From NCBI GenBank assembly GCA_903840385.1, contig CAIMFT010000105.1:1-64000 (forward strand): a DNA stretch of 64,000 bases. Direction: 5' to 3'. Position numbers and translations under genes: made by a program. The stretch comes from an uncultured Holophagaceae bacterium. GTDB lineage: Bacteria > Acidobacteriota > Holophagae > Holophagales > Holophagaceae. Every line of letters begins with the position of its first letter. Position 1 is the stretch's first letter. The notes below the pieces were generated by a model that saw nothing but the letters and a program-made list of their open reading frames with translations, did not search any database and was not told where the DNA came from. Shown in pieces: positions 15,517 through 25,218 of this stretch.

Positions 15517-16839
15517 TCAGCGCTCCTCCGGTCGCCCAGCCTCCAGGATCCCCCCCTGGCGGCGGTCCGCCCGGAGGAGCAGGACTGCGAAGATGAGCCC
15601 AGCCACCCCCAGCCCCGCAAACATGACCTGGGTGGCGGTGTAGGTTCCGGTGGCGTCCCGCAGCTTGCCATTCAGGAGGGGAAACAGGCCCAGCCCCAGG
15701 TTCTGAATGGCTGTCATCAGGCCGAAGGCGGTGCCCACACGCTTCTCCTCCACAATCATGGGCACCGAGGGCCACATGGCCGCGGGCACCAGCACAAAAG
15801 CCGCTCCCAGCAGCACCATCATGGGGATGGGGTTCCAGTGGGTGAGGCCCATGATGAGGTGGGCCGGGATCAGGACCACGGAGCCCAGCACCATGAGGGA
15901 GGCGCGCTTGCCGATGCGGTCCACCAGGTCCCCAGCGAAGGGGGCGAAGACCATGGACGCCGCGATCACGATGCTGGTGACGCCGGGCGCCGTGTTGAAC
16001 ATGTGGGTGAAGTTGTAGAACACCTGGGAGAGGAAGCCACCGGAGCTGGCGCTCACCAAAGGAAGGCCCCACTTGTCATGGAACATGTCCGGAGCGAGGG
16101 CGGTGAAGGGGAAGATGGCGCTGTAGAAGGTCACACACAGGAGCACCACGAACCAGAAGGATGGGGTGAACTTCCGGATGTCCGAGAAGACGATGCGGTC
16201 CCCGGCGTCGGGCTTGGCAAGGTCCAGGACCTCCTCCCCATGGCGGTCCATGACGTTGAAGACCAGGTTGCACAGCACGGAGAGCAGGCAGAAGCCTGCG
16301 GCGGCCCAGAGGGCCACCCGGAAGCTGCCGAAGTAGGTGGCGATGAGCTCCTCAATGTTGAAGCTGAAGAGCGTCCCAATCCGGCTGATGGTCAGCGTGA
16401 TGCCAAAAGCCATGGCGATTTCCTTGCCCTTGAACCAGCGGCTGACGATGGCGCTCTGCACCACGATCAGAGCCTCGGAGCCCGCCCCGAAGACCAGACG
16501 CCCGGTGAAGAGCATCCACTTGGTTGTAGCCATGGCCACCATGACCGCGCCAATCAGGACCAGCAAGCTGAAGAGGAGGCTGGCCCGGCGGGGCCCCAGG
16601 ACGTCGTAGAGCATCCCGCCGAAGAAGACGATGCCAATGGCTGCCACCGAGTAGGCGGTGTAGAGGTTGCCGATGTCGCTGCGGTCCAGGTGCAGCTCCC
16701 GCATCAGGGTGGGGCCAAGGGCCCCGATGCTGTCGTAGGCGAAGTAGCTGCCGAAGGCCAGCAGGCTGATGAAGAGCAGAATGGTGAAGCGGTAGAGCCG
16801 GGTGCTCGGATGGAAAGCACCGAGGGTCTCGGTCGTCAT
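15517..16839 (-). CDS. MFS transporter, MFSD1-like
   Basis: 440 residues from the ATG at 16839 (MTTETLGAFHPSTRLYRF), with a GAGG site; the track start adds 32 unlikely residues. Twelve hydrophobic segments are visible, with the MFS signature after TM2 (GGMLYDVLGPRRASLL) and a second in the C-half (GDLVDRIGKRASLM). The first helix region FGSYFAYDSIGALGPTLMRELHL resembles bacterial relatives of MFSD1, for which some animal members carry dipeptides; the substrate here is unknown. It precedes the ribonuclease-barstar pair on the same strand. Confidence 0.85.
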   Translation of the reverse strand: MTTETLGAFHPSTRLYRFTILLFISLLAFGSYFAYDSIGALGPTLMRELHLDRSDIGNLYTAYSVAAIGIVFFGGMLYDVLGPRRASLLFSLLVLIGAVMVAMATTKWMLFTGRLVFGAGSEALIVVQSAIVSRWFKGKEIAMAFGITLTISRIGTLFSFNIEELIATYFGSFRVALWAAAGFCLLSVLCNLVFNVMDRHGEEVLDLAKPDAGDRIVFSDIRKFTPSFWFVVLLCVTFYSAIFPFTALAPDMFHDKWGLPLVSASSGGFLSQVFYNFTHMFNTAPGVTSIVIAASMVFAPFAGDLVDRIGKRASLMVLGSVVLIPAHLIMGLTHWNPIPMMVLLGAAFVLVPAAMWPSVPMIVEEKRVGTAFGLMTAIQNLGLGLFPLLNGKLRDATGTYTATQVMFAGLGVAGLIFAVLLLRADRRQGGILEAGRPEER

Positions 16840-16982
16840 GGGAAACCTCGTCAGCCGGGACTCAGGGATGGGGTTCCCGGAGCCAAGCCCCGATGGTCCC
16901 ATGGCGTCCCGGGGCCGGGGCGGGACAAATTCCACTCGGGCGGCATTCCGCTGTGCCCCAAGTTGTCGGATAGTTAGTACCC

Positions 16983-17708
16983 ATGGTCGTCCCCCCCCGC
17001 CGAGTCTGTCCCAGCTGCCAGCACGCCCTGCCGGCCCTGGCGGCAGAGTGCCCGGAGTGCGGCCTGACCCTGGCCCCGCCCCAGCAGCCGGGACGGCGCA
17101 TGCTCTTCCAGGCTTCCGCCCTGGCCCAGGCCACCTTCGAGCCTCCCTCCCGGGCCCTCATGGCGCCGGCCCTGGGCCGCGTGACCCCGGTGGCCGTGGA
17201 CGTGAGCCCCGAGGAACTGGTCGCCACTGACCTGCCAGCCCTGCCACTGGCAGCACCAGAACCCACCATGCCAGCCGCCCTGGGCTTCACAGAGCATGTC
17301 TCCAGCTTCGCCCCCCTCCTGTGGGTGGAGCTGTCGGATGCCCTCCTGCTGGCGGTGGTTCAGGGTCTGGCGCTGACCCTGCCTGCTTTGGCCCTCGGGG
17401 TGTCACCCCTCCGCCTGGCCTCGGAGGCCTGGGTCTATGTGATCCCCTACCTGCTGGTGGTGTCCTGGTTCCTGTTCCTGGCCCCCCTGCTGCTCATCGG
17501 GCAGACGCCCAGCATGGGGTTCTTCGGCGTGGCCCTCCCGGAGAACGCCCCCCACCGCCGCGCCATCTACTCCCTGGCGCACCTGGTCTCGGTGTGCTGC
17601 TTCCCCATCAGCCTGCTCTGCATGGTCCTGGGCGAGCGCCACCAGACCCTGGCGGAGATCCTCACCGGACAGGAGCTTCTCGCCCTGCCGACACCCCGCC
17701 TGCGCTGA
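16983..17708 (+). CDS. zinc-ribbon plus RDD-like membrane protein
   Basis: 241 residues. The N-terminus carries a four-cysteine zinc ribbon (CPSCQHALPALAAECPECG), then ~80 residues of low-complexity linker rich in Ala/Pro/Leu, and a membrane part with about four hydrophobic segments. The end LLLIGQTPSMGFFGVALPEN ... GERHQTLAEILTGQELL resembles RDD-family proteins, in which the last motif follows the final helix. The role is unknown. It stands divergent from the MFS gene and convergent with kimA. Confidence 0.7.
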   Translation: MVVPPRRVCPSCQHALPALAAECPECGLTLAPPQQPGRRMLFQASALAQATFEPPSRALMAPALGRVTPVAVDVSPEELVATDLPALPLAAPEPTMPAALGFTEHVSSFAPLLWVELSDALLLAVVQGLALTLPALALGVSPLRLASEAWVYVIPYLLVVSWFLFLAPLLLIGQTPSMGFFGVALPENAPHRRAIYSLAHLVSVCCFPISLLCMVLGERHQTLAEILTGQELLALPTPRLR

Positions 17709-17717
17709 GGGTCGGAC

Positions 17718-19661
17718 CTACTCCACCAAGGGTTCCAGGTGGTAGGGGATGGAGATGACCACGGTCTTGGGCTTGAGGAGCAGGGCGCCCTTGATGCGCC
17801 AGGCCGTCTGGTTGTGCAGGATGTTGGCCCACCAGTGGCCGGTCACGAACTCCGGCAGGATCACGGTGATGGTGTACTCGGGCTCCACCCGCCGCATGCG
17901 GTCCAGCTCGTCGGTGATGGGCTCCACGATCTTCCGGTAGGGACTCTCAATGGACCGCAGGGGGATCCCCTCGCAGTAGTGCGGCCAGTCGGAGCGGAGC
18001 TTCTGGAGGGCCGCACTCTCCCGGCCGTGCTCATCCGGGAAGTCCACCGTGAGGGCCTCCACGTCGCCGTGGGCAGCGATGACCTTGGCGTAGTTGAGGG
18101 CCTGCACCACGCCTGAGTGGATGCCCGAGACCAGCACCACCACACGGTTGCGCCGATGCGGCAGGAACTCGGTGCGGCTGCCCGCCAGGATCGACTTCAC
18201 CCGGATGTAGTGCCGGTGGATCTTCAGGAACATCCAGACCATGATCGGGATCAGCAGGACCACCAGCCAGGCACCATGGATGAACTTGGTGACGGCGATG
18301 TCGGCCATGACGATGCCCGCCGCAGCCATGCCGATGCCGTTGATCACGGCCTTGGAGACCCAGCGTGGTTCCGCACGCCGGAGCCGATACCAGTGCATCA
18401 CCATGCCCGCCTGGGAGATGGTGAAGCCCGTGAACACGCCCAGGGCGTAGAGGGGCAGCAGTAGATCTGTGTTGGCGTGGAGGACAAAGACCAGGAAGCA
18501 ACTGACGGAGGTCAGGATGACGATGCCGTTGGAGAACACCAGGCGGTCGCCCTGGCTGGCGAACTGGCGGGGCAGGTAGTTGTCCCGACCCATGAGCGCC
18601 GCCAGGCGCGGGAAGTCAGCATAGGCCGTGTTGGCGGCCACCACCAGGATGGCGAAGGTGAAGCCCTGGGTAAGGTAGTACATGAGCTTGGGCAGGCCGT
18701 GGGTGACATCCCCATAGATGGCCTTCTCCAGCTTCGAGAGCAGGGTCTCCGGCACCACCGTGGGATCCAGGCTGTGCTGATAGACCACGCCCAGCCGATG
18801 GGCCAGCAGGGTGATGCCGAGGAACATGATGCCCAACAGCAGGACCATCCAGATCATGGTCTTGGAGGCGTTTTGTTCCGCGGGATCCTTGAAGGCCTGG
18901 ACGCCGTTGGAGATGGCCTCCACCCCCGTCAGGGCGGTACACCCTGCAGAGTAGGCCCGCATGAAGATCCAGATCATGGCCAGGCCACCAAAGCGCTGGG
19001 TGTGCTCCACCGCCGTGTGCACCTGGACCGGCGTGGGACCGCCCCCCAGGAAGGTCTTGAGGGTCCCGTAGCCGATCATGATCAGCATCAGGGCCACGAA
19101 GCCGTAGGTGGGCACCGCAAAGAAGGCACCGCTCTCCTTCACGCCCCGCAGGTTGGCCAGGGCAATGAGGACAATGCAGACAATGGTGATGAAGACGTTG
19201 TGGCCGTCCAGGCTGGGCAGAGCGGCCGTGATGGCCGCGACCCCCGAAGACACGGAGGTCGCCACCGTCAGGATGTAGTCGAGGAGCAGGCTGGCGCCCG
19301 CCACCAGGGCGGCGCTCTCACCCAGGTTCTCCTTGGCAACGATGTAGGCGCCGCCCCCGGAGGGGTAGGCCAGGATGGTCTGGCGGTAGCTGATGCCCAA
19401 AATCACCAGCAGGCCGACGATGCCCAACGCCACTGGCACCGACAGGCCAAAGAGCGGGTGCACCGCGGCCACGGCCACCAGGGCCCCCACGCTGTGCAGG
19501 TTGCTGGACAGGCTGGCCATGATCTCCTGAGTGGCGTAGGCCACGGAGGAGAGGGCGTCCGAGCTGAACACTGACAGGCCGATGACGTTGCTGACCTTGG
19601 TGTGTTGGCTCTCGACGCTGGACAAGCGCCGACCCAAGAGGATGCGTCGAAGGTTGGGCAT
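17718..19661 (-). CDS. kimA: KimA-type potassium transporter (APC superfamily)
   Basis: 647 residues. The N-terminal two thirds hold ~12 membrane helices with strong resemblance to Bacillus KimA (YdaO): VIGLSVFSSDALSSVAYATQEI, ISYRQTILAYPSGGGAYIVAKENLG, SAGCTALTGVEAISNGVQAFKDP, and NTAYADFPRLAALMGRDNYLPRQF. The C-terminal ~160 residues are cytosolic with a universal-stress-like fold, ending in a TGHWWANILHNQTAWRIK block as in KimA. In Bacillus this is a proton-coupled high-affinity K+ importer controlled by c-di-AMP; control here is not shown. I could not find a convincing c-di-AMP riboswitch upstream. An amino-acid permease role is the less likely alternative. Confidence 0.88.
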   Translation of the reverse strand: MPNLRRILLGRRLSSVESQHTKVSNVIGLSVFSSDALSSVAYATQEIMASLSSNLHSVGALVAVAAVHPLFGLSVPVALGIVGLLVILGISYRQTILAYPSGGGAYIVAKENLGESAALVAGASLLLDYILTVATSVSSGVAAITAALPSLDGHNVFITIVCIVLIALANLRGVKESGAFFAVPTYGFVALMLIMIGYGTLKTFLGGGPTPVQVHTAVEHTQRFGGLAMIWIFMRAYSAGCTALTGVEAISNGVQAFKDPAEQNASKTMIWMVLLLGIMFLGITLLAHRLGVVYQHSLDPTVVPETLLSKLEKAIYGDVTHGLPKLMYYLTQGFTFAILVVAANTAYADFPRLAALMGRDNYLPRQFASQGDRLVFSNGIVILTSVSCFLVFVLHANTDLLLPLYALGVFTGFTISQAGMVMHWYRLRRAEPRWVSKAVINGIGMAAAGIVMADIAVTKFIHGAWLVVLLIPIMVWMFLKIHRHYIRVKSILAGSRTEFLPHRRNRVVVLVSGIHSGVVQALNYAKVIAAHGDVEALTVDFPDEHGRESAALQKLRSDWPHYCEGIPLRSIESPYRKIVEPITDELDRMRRVEPEYTITVILPEFVTGHWWANILHNQTAWRIKGALLLKPKTVVISIPYHLEPLVE

Positions 19662-19797
19662 GGCTCAGGGATCCTGCATCAATGGTGGCACCGGCCTGGG
19701 GTCGGCGACGATGGGAACGGGGCCCATGGGTCTCGGGGGCGGGTGCCGCACGAGAAGGGTGGCCAGAGAGATGACGAGGCCGGGGTTGCCTTTCTTA

Positions 19798-19841
19798 AGC
19801 CATCTATTATGGCTGTTACGGGGAGCCTTGGGGAAAAGGCT
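19798..19841. other. two tandem short hairpins in the kimA-lipA divergent gap
   Basis: The 293-bp gap between kimA and lipA contains no gene. AGCCAT-CTATT-ATGGCT (19798-19814) and AGCCTT-GGGGAA-AAGGCT (19824-19841) are perfect 6-bp stems placed 9 bases apart. They could be leader structure for either gene; a CATAAT-like -10 sits in the first stem on the minus strand. No known riboswitch consensus was recognised. Confidence 0.45.
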
Positions 19842-19954
19842 TGAGGGCTGGGACAAGGAATTTTTCCCTTTTTTTGCCCCCGCTTGAGCTTGGGGGGGCA
19901 CAGGGGCTGTCCGCCACCCCTCCCCTGCGAGAGACTGGAACCCCAGGAGCCTGC

Positions 19955-20866
19955 ATGCCCCGATATGCCCGCCGTGTTGGCCGCGAAGTCCTGGAAGGGC
20001 ATCCCCGGCTCCCGCCCTGGATTGCCCAGGAGCGCGTGCGCCTCGGCGACCTCCATCGCATGAAGACCGACCTGCGAACCTCGGGTCTGCACACGGTGTG
20101 CGAGGAGGCCCGCTGCCCCAACCGCACCCACTGCTTCACCCTGGGCACCGCCACCTTCCTGCTCATGGGGGGCGTCTGCACCCGGGCCTGCGGATTCTGC
20201 AGCATCCAGAGCGGGCAACCCAAGGCGCTGAACCCCCTGGAGCCCCAGGAGACCGCCGAGCGTGTGGCGGCGCTGAACCTCCGCTTCGCCGTGCTCACCT
20301 CGGTGAACCGGGATGACCTGCCGGACGGCGGGGCGGCCCACTTCGCCGAGACCATCCTGGCCATCCGCCGCCGCAACCCGGGCGTCGGCGTGGAGGTGCT
20401 GGTGCCGGACTTCCTCGGTGACCTGGAGGCCGTGGCCCGCGTGGTCGCTGCCGGTCCCGAGGTGTTCAACCACAACACCGAGACCGTTCCCAGCCTGTAC
20501 AAGGAGGTACGGCCTGCGGGGCGCTTCGAGCGCAGCCTGGCTGTGCTCCGCCACGCCAAAACCCTGGGCACCGCTCTCTACGGCCCCGGCTTCCGCACCA
20601 AGAGCGGCCTCATGCTGGGCCTCGGTGAGACCGAGGCGGAGCTGTTGACCACCTTCCAGGCTCTCGTGGCGGTCGGCGTGGACATCCTCACCCTGGGCCA
20701 GTACCTGCGGCCCACGCGCCACCAGCTGCCCGTGAAGCGCTATGTCCCCCCGGAGGAATTCGAGGCCCTGGCTGAGCAGGCCCGGGTCCTGGGCTTCCGC
20801 ACCGTCCACGCCGGCCCCATGGTGCGCTCCAGTTACCACGCCGAAGAGGTGGCAGCCCAGGGCTGA
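19955..20866 (+). CDS. lipA: lipoyl synthase
   Basis: 303 residues from the ATG at 19955 with a CAGGAG site; the track start is too long. Radical-SAM enzyme with two clusters: auxiliary-cluster cysteines in CEEARCPNRTHC and the SAM cluster in CTRACGFC. Also seen: TATFLLMGG, LTSVNRDDLPDGG, FNHNTETVPSLY, TKSGLMLGLGE, LTLGQYLRPT and the C-terminal RSSYHAEE. It inserts two sulfurs into octanoyl groups on lipoyl domains. No lipB neighbour. Its stop and the stop of the convergent ferredoxin gene abut within a 14-bp palindrome (GGGCTGATCAGCCC). Confidence 0.97.
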   Translation: MPRYARRVGREVLEGHPRLPPWIAQERVRLGDLHRMKTDLRTSGLHTVCEEARCPNRTHCFTLGTATFLLMGGVCTRACGFCSIQSGQPKALNPLEPQETAERVAALNLRFAVLTSVNRDDLPDGGAAHFAETILAIRRRNPGVGVEVLVPDFLGDLEAVARVVAAGPEVFNHNTETVPSLYKEVRPAGRFERSLAVLRHAKTLGTALYGPGFRTKSGLMLGLGETEAELLTTFQALVAVGVDILTLGQYLRPTRHQLPVKRYVPPEEFEALAEQARVLGFRTVHAGPMVRSSYHAEEVAAQG

Positions 20867-21514
20867 TCAGCCCCGGCGGGGCTCCACCACGATGGCTGCG
20901 GGCTCCGAAGGACAAGCAAAGACACACAGGCCGCACCCTGTACAGAACGCGCTGTCCACCACGGGATGACCATAGGGCTCACCTTCTCCGGGGGGCGCCA
21001 GGCGCAGGGCCTCGTCGGGGTAGGGGCAGCGGTCCACGCAGATGCGGCAGTCCCGGGGCTCCCGGTCCAGGGTGCCCCAGGTGACACAGAGGGCTGGCTT
21101 CACCCGGGCAGTACCCATGCGCACAGCCTTGGGCCCTTCCAACACCGTGCCATCGGCACGGACCAGCCGGGGCCAGATCAGAGCATTGTCCTCACACTCC
21201 GCGATGCAGGGCAGGGTGGTGCAGAGGAAGCAGGGGATGGCGCGGGGGTCGATGTAGGGGGTCCGCAGGGCCAGGCCCGCCGTGGCGGGTGCCTTGAGGA
21301 TGGCGTTCTCGGGACAGGCCCGGATGCACTTGTCGCAGCGGGTGCACTGGGTGAGAAACTCGAACTCGTCCAGGGCACCAGGCGGGCGCAGCAGCTTCGG
21401 CCCCAGGCTGGTCACGGCATCGTCCACCCGATTGGCCACGAACCCGGCAAACAAAGTCCCCAGGGACTTGAAGAAGTCCCCGCGCTCCTGGGGTTCGTCG
21501 AGCTTCTTCGCCAT
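20867..21514 (-). CDS. multi-cluster 4Fe-4S ferredoxin-type protein (NapG/MauM-like)
   Basis: 215 residues with several cysteine clusters: CTRCDKCIRACP, then CFLCTTLPCIAEC, CVTW...CRICVDRCP and CTGCGLCVFACP, enough for up to four 4Fe-4S centres in the order typical of NapG/MauM quinol-linked ferredoxins. There is no N-terminal signal or Tat motif, so it should be cytoplasmic. Electron partners are unknown. It is 4 bases downstream of the Asd-like gene and probably in one operon with it, an unusual pairing. Confidence 0.8.
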   Translation of the reverse strand: MAKKLDEPQERGDFFKSLGTLFAGFVANRVDDAVTSLGPKLLRPPGALDEFEFLTQCTRCDKCIRACPENAILKAPATAGLALRTPYIDPRAIPCFLCTTLPCIAECEDNALIWPRLVRADGTVLEGPKAVRMGTARVKPALCVTWGTLDREPRDCRICVDRCPYPDEALRLAPPGEGEPYGHPVVDSAFCTGCGLCVFACPSEPAAIVVEPRRG

Positions 21515-21518
21515 GGGC

Positions 21519-22346
21519 CTACATCAGCCCCAGGACTCGCAAGGCGGGCCAGAGGGTGCCCCACAGCACGGGGTCGAAGCCCAGGGTCAGCACCGCCGCC
21601 CGGCCGTCCGCCGTGAGCTCCGCGTGGGCCAGGAGCTCGGGGCTCACCGCCACCTCCCGGGAGCTGGGTGGGGCCCCCACCCACTTCACGCCGGTGGGGG
21701 CGTCCTTCTTGGCCAGGGCGGCCCCATCCTGGGCCCGCACCTGGAGCACCAGCAGGTCGCCATGGAAGGAGGGGATGCGGATCTCCAGCAGGCGGCCCTT
21801 GCCGACCACAGGAGGGACCGGCACCATCTCGAAGGCCTGCCGGTAGCCCAGCAGTTTCTCGTCGGGATCCTCGCCGTTGAGGACGGACAAGGTCTGCGCC
21901 ACCAGGCCATCCAGGCCCCGGTCGCCGAGCCACGCAATGGAACGGAGGTGAACACCGCCCACCTCGCCCACGTTGCTGAGCAGGGACGGCACCTGGGCCA
22001 GCACCTGCTCCAGAGCGGGTCGCCCCCGCAGGATCCGTGCGCCGGCGGGCCAAGCACCAGCCAGGGGCAGGGGCTCTGCCGCCGGATCAGGCTCGGGGCG
22101 GAGGTCCAGGATTCGTCCAGGGAAGGCCGACACCAGGCCTGGGTCCGGGGTCGCCACCAGGATCACCACATCCATGCCCTCCAGCAGGGCAGGGTCGGGG
22201 GCGAAGACCACCAGGTCGCCCTCCTCCTCGGCCACGGTGAGGGCACCGACTGACAGGGGTACCACCGAGGCATCGCGGGCCTCGAGGGCACCCACCAACT
22301 CCCGGCCCAAAAGTGTCTGGGCACCGATTACGGCGAGTTTCAACAT
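21519..22346 (-). CDS. degenerate aspartate-semialdehyde dehydrogenase-like protein lacking the catalytic cysteine
   Basis: 275 residues from the ATG at 22346 (SD GAGGGG); the track TTG start adds five residues. The N-terminal Rossmann motif LAVIGAQTLLGRELVGALEAR and the C-terminal IRIPSFHGDLLVLQV segment resemble Asd/USG-1 proteins (compare VRVPVFRGH in true Asd). The expected NxNC(T/S) active-site motif is replaced by SLLSNVGEVGGVHL, and the protein from the preferred start has no Cys. Enzymatic activity is thus unlikely. A role as a scaffold or partner of the downstream Fe-S protein is speculation. Confidence 0.7.
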   Translation of the reverse strand: MLKLAVIGAQTLLGRELVGALEARDASVVPLSVGALTVAEEEGDLVVFAPDPALLEGMDVVILVATPDPGLVSAFPGRILDLRPEPDPAAEPLPLAGAWPAGARILRGRPALEQVLAQVPSLLSNVGEVGGVHLRSIAWLGDRGLDGLVAQTLSVLNGEDPDEKLLGYRQAFEMVPVPPVVGKGRLLEIRIPSFHGDLLVLQVRAQDGAALAKKDAPTGVKWVGAPPSSREVAVSPELLAHAELTADGRAAVLTLGFDPVLWGTLWPALRVLGLM

Positions 22347-22389
22347 GTCACAACCCCTCAATTCCGTTTTTCACCTAAACAACCGACAC

Positions 22390-23841
22390 CTACACCCGCA
22401 CTGGGGCTGAGTCTGCGGGTACATGGTCCTGAAGCGCCTGGGCTACGGGGCCCGCGAGGAACTGGCGCACCTGCTCACCGGCCCGGCCCGTGAAGCGGTT
22501 GGCATCCAGCAGGGTGGTGAGCTCGGCTTCGGTCATGGCCCAGGCGGGATCGGCCGCCAGCAGGGTGAGCAGCTCGTTGGGACGCCCCTCCGCCTTGATG
22601 CGGTGGCCGGCTTCCAGCGCAGACAGCCGGAAGCGCTCGTGCAGGTCCTGGCGGTCGCCGCCCCGCTTCACAGCCTCCATGAGCAGGACCTCGGCGGCCA
22701 TGAAGGGCAGCTCCTGGGCGAGGCGGGCCTCGATCATCCGGGGGTAGACCACCAGGCCGGAGGCGACGTTGCGGCAGAGCACGAGGATGGCGTCCACGGC
22801 CATGAGGCCCTGGCTGAGGGTGAGGCGGCGGTGGGCGCTGTCATCCAGGGTCCGCTCCATCCACTGCGTGGCGCTGGTCTGGTAGGTGGAGGGCATAAGG
22901 CCGAGGACAAAGCGGGCCAGGCTGTTGATGCGCTCCGAGCGCATGGGGTTGCGCTTGTAGGGCATGGCGCTGGAGCCGATCTGCTGGGCCTCGAAGGGCT
23001 CCTCCACCTCCTTGAGGTGCTGGAGCAGGCGCATGTCACAGGCGAACTTGGAGGCCGAGGCGGCGATGCCACAGAGCACCTGACCGATGCGGTCCTCCAG
23101 CTTGCGAGTGGCCGTCTGGCCCGAGACAGGGATGGCCGGGAAGCCCACCTTGGCGCAGAAGCGCAACTCCAGGGCCTCCACCTTGGCGCCGTCGCCGTCG
23201 AACAGCTCCAGGAAGCTGGCCTGGGTGCCCGTGGTGCCCTTGATGCCGCGCACCGGGGTGGTGCGCACCAGGTGGTCCAGGTCCTCCAGGTCCAGGAGCA
23301 GGTCCTGGATCCAGAGGCAGGCCCGCTTACCAACGGTGGTGGGCTGGGCGGGCTGGAAGTGGGTGAAGCCCAGGGTTGCCTGGTCCTGCCACTGGGCCGC
23401 AAAGACCCCCAGAGCGGCGATCAGGTCCTGGATGCGCCGCCGCAGCAGGCCCAGGGCCTCCTGCGCGATGAGGAGGTCGCCGTTGTCGGTGACAAAGCAG
23501 CTGGTCGCGCCGAGGTGGATCACAGGACGGGCGCCCGGGGCCTGCTCGCCCCAGGCGTGGATGGCGGCCATGACGTCATGGCGCAGGGCGGCCTCGTGGC
23601 GGGCAATGGTGGGCAGGTCCACCGCATCCTGGGTGGCGCGCAGCTCCTGGAGCTGGGCTGCCGTGATGGGCAGGCCCAGTTCGGCCTCGGCCTCCGCCAG
23701 GGCGACCCAGAGCCGCCGCCAGACGCGCTGTCGGTAGAGGGGAGAGAGCAGCCGCACCATGGCCTTGCTGGCGTAGCGACTGGCCAGGGGGTGCTCGAAG
23801 CGCTCCAGCTCGGGGCCCTCGTGGGGGGGAAGGAAGGACAT
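22390..23841 (-). CDS. purB: adenylosuccinate lyase
   Basis: 483 residues from the ATG at 23841 ([15 protein letters not shown]); the 940-residue track ORF reads through the divergent glyA region and is an artefact. Fumarase/aspartase superfamily motifs: [30 protein letters not shown] with the catalytic His, and the flexible signature loop [17 protein letters not shown]. It acts twice in purine synthesis (SAICAR and adenylosuccinate cleavage). Divergent from glyA across a 117-bp gap; both feed purine/one-carbon metabolism, so shared control is plausible, but no PurR-like operator is seen. Confidence 0.96.
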   Translation of the reverse strand: MSFLPPHEGPELERFEHPLASRYASKAMVRLLSPLYRQRVWRRLWVALAEAEAELGLPITAAQLQELRATQDAVDLPTIARHEAALRHDVMAAIHAWGEQAPGARPVIHLGATSCFVTDNGDLLIAQEALGLLRRRIQDLIAALGVFAAQWQDQATLGFTHFQPAQPTTVGKRACLWIQDLLLDLEDLDHLVRTTPVRGIKGTTGTQASFLELFDGDGAKVEALELRFCAKVGFPAIPVSGQTATRKLEDRIGQVLCGIAASASKFACDMRLLQHLKEVEEPFEAQQIGSSAMPYKRNPMRSERINSLARFVLGLMPSTYQTSATQWMERTLDDSAHRRLTLSQGLMAVDAILVLCRNVASGLVVYPRMIEARLAQELPFMAAEVLLMEAVKRGGDRQDLHERFRLSALEAGHRIKAEGRPNELLTLLAADPAWAMTEAELTTLLDANRFTGRAGEQVRQFLAGPVAQALQDHVPADSAPVRV

Positions 23842-23958
23842 GGGAACTCCGTGCCTCCAGTGTCGCATGGCCGCAGGACTGTGATCCCGCTCACGAAGAG
23901 GGCCCATTTGCAGCGACTGGCCGCGGCTAGGATAGGGGCATCCCTGGGAGTCCTCGCC

Positions 23959-25197
23959 ATGTATGAAGTGATCCGAACCTCTGATCCCGCCGTGTTTCAG
24001 GCCCTCGAGCTCGAGGTCCAGCGGCAGCGGCATCACCTCGAGCTGATCGCCTCTGAGAACTACGCCTCCCGCGCCGTCATGCAGACCATGGGCTCGCACT
24101 TCACCAACAAGTACGCCGAGGGCTACCCCGGAAAGCGCTACTACGGCGGCTGTGGGCAGGTCGACATCATCGAGAACCTGGCCCGCGACCGGGCCAAGCA
24201 GATCTTCGGGGCGGAGCACGCCAATGTGCAGCCCCACAGCGGCGCCCAGGCCAACATGGCCGTCTACCTCGCGGCCCTCAAGCCCGGCGACACAGTGCTT
24301 GGGTTGGACCTCGCCCACGGCGGTCACCTCACGCACGGCCACCCCCTGAACAGCTCCGGCATCCTGTACAACTTTGTCCCGTATCACGTCCGCCAGGAGG
24401 ACGAGCGGGTGGACATGGACGAGGTCCGCAGCCTCGCCCTCCAGCACCGCCCCAAGATGATCGTTGTGGGTGCCTCGGCCTACAGCCGCACCTGGAACTT
24501 CCCCCTCTTCCGCCAGATCTGCGACGAGGTTGACGCCCTGCTCATGGTGGACATGGCCCACATCGCGGGCCTCGTGGCCACGGGCCACCACCCCAGCCCG
24601 GTGCCCCATGCGGACTTCGTGACCACCACCACCCACAAGACCCTGCGTGGGCCTCGCGGAGGCTTCATCCTGTGTAAGTCTCAGTTTGCCAAGGATATAG
24701 ATAGAGCGCTGTTCCCTGGCGTCCAGGGCGGCCCCCTCATGCACATCATCGCGGCGAAAGCCGTGGCCCTGCATGAAGTCATGCAGCCGGAGTTCAAGGC
24801 CTACAGCGGCCAGGTGATCCGCAATGCCCATGCCCTTGCCAAGGGCCTGCAGGAGCGGGGCTGGCGCATCGTCAGCGGCGGCACCGATAACCACCTGTTC
24901 CTGGTGGACTTGCGTGACCATGGGCTCCTGGGCAACGAGGCCGAACTGTGCCTCCACCGGGCGGGCATGACCACCAACAAGAATGGCATCCCCTTCGATC
25001 CCAACCCCCCCTTGAAGCCCTCCGGCGTGCGGCTGGGCTCCCCGGCCCTGACCACCCGCGGCATGAAGGAGGAGGAGATGGACCACATCGCCCGCTTCTT
25101 CGACCTGACCCTGCGCCACCGGGCCGACGAGAGCACCTTCGCCCGGGTCCGCCAGGAGGTCTTCCACCTCACGGACCAGTTCCCCATTCCTGAGTAG
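23959..25197 (+). CDS. glyA: serine hydroxymethyltransferase
   Basis: 412 residues from the ATG at 23959 (GGGAG site); the 924-residue track ORF is over-extended. Family blocks: [62 protein letters not shown]-binding lysine in [15 protein letters not shown], and the late [12 protein letters not shown]. Converts serine and tetrahydrofolate to glycine and methylene-tetrahydrofolate. Followed by a strong intrinsic terminator at 25219-25256. Confidence 0.98.
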   Translation: MYEVIRTSDPAVFQALELEVQRQRHHLELIASENYASRAVMQTMGSHFTNKYAEGYPGKRYYGGCGQVDIIENLARDRAKQIFGAEHANVQPHSGAQANMAVYLAALKPGDTVLGLDLAHGGHLTHGHPLNSSGILYNFVPYHVRQEDERVDMDEVRSLALQHRPKMIVVGASAYSRTWNFPLFRQICDEVDALLMVDMAHIAGLVATGHHPSPVPHADFVTTTTHKTLRGPRGGFILCKSQFAKDIDRALFPGVQGGPLMHIIAAKAVALHEVMQPEFKAYSGQVIRNAHALAKGLQERGWRIVSGGTDNHLFLVDLRDHGLLGNEAELCLHRAGMTTNKNGIPFDPNPPLKPSGVRLGSPALTTRGMKEEEMDHIARFFDLTLRHRADESTFARVRQEVFHLTDQFPIPE

Positions 25198-25218
25198 GTC
25201 CCGACCAAGCATTGGACT

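Noticed and set aside
20860-20873. GGGCTGATCAGCCC palindrome at the lipA/ferredoxin convergent stops considered as terminator
   Set aside because: It has no room for a hairpin loop and no T-run on either side; it simply contains both stop codons.
22390-25212. Two 900+ residue ORFs on opposite strands covering purB and glyA (22423-25197 plus, 22390-25212 minus)
   Set aside because: Each is a real gene extended through the antisense of its divergent neighbour, because high GC leaves few stops. The true starts are at 23959 (glyA) and 23841 (purB).
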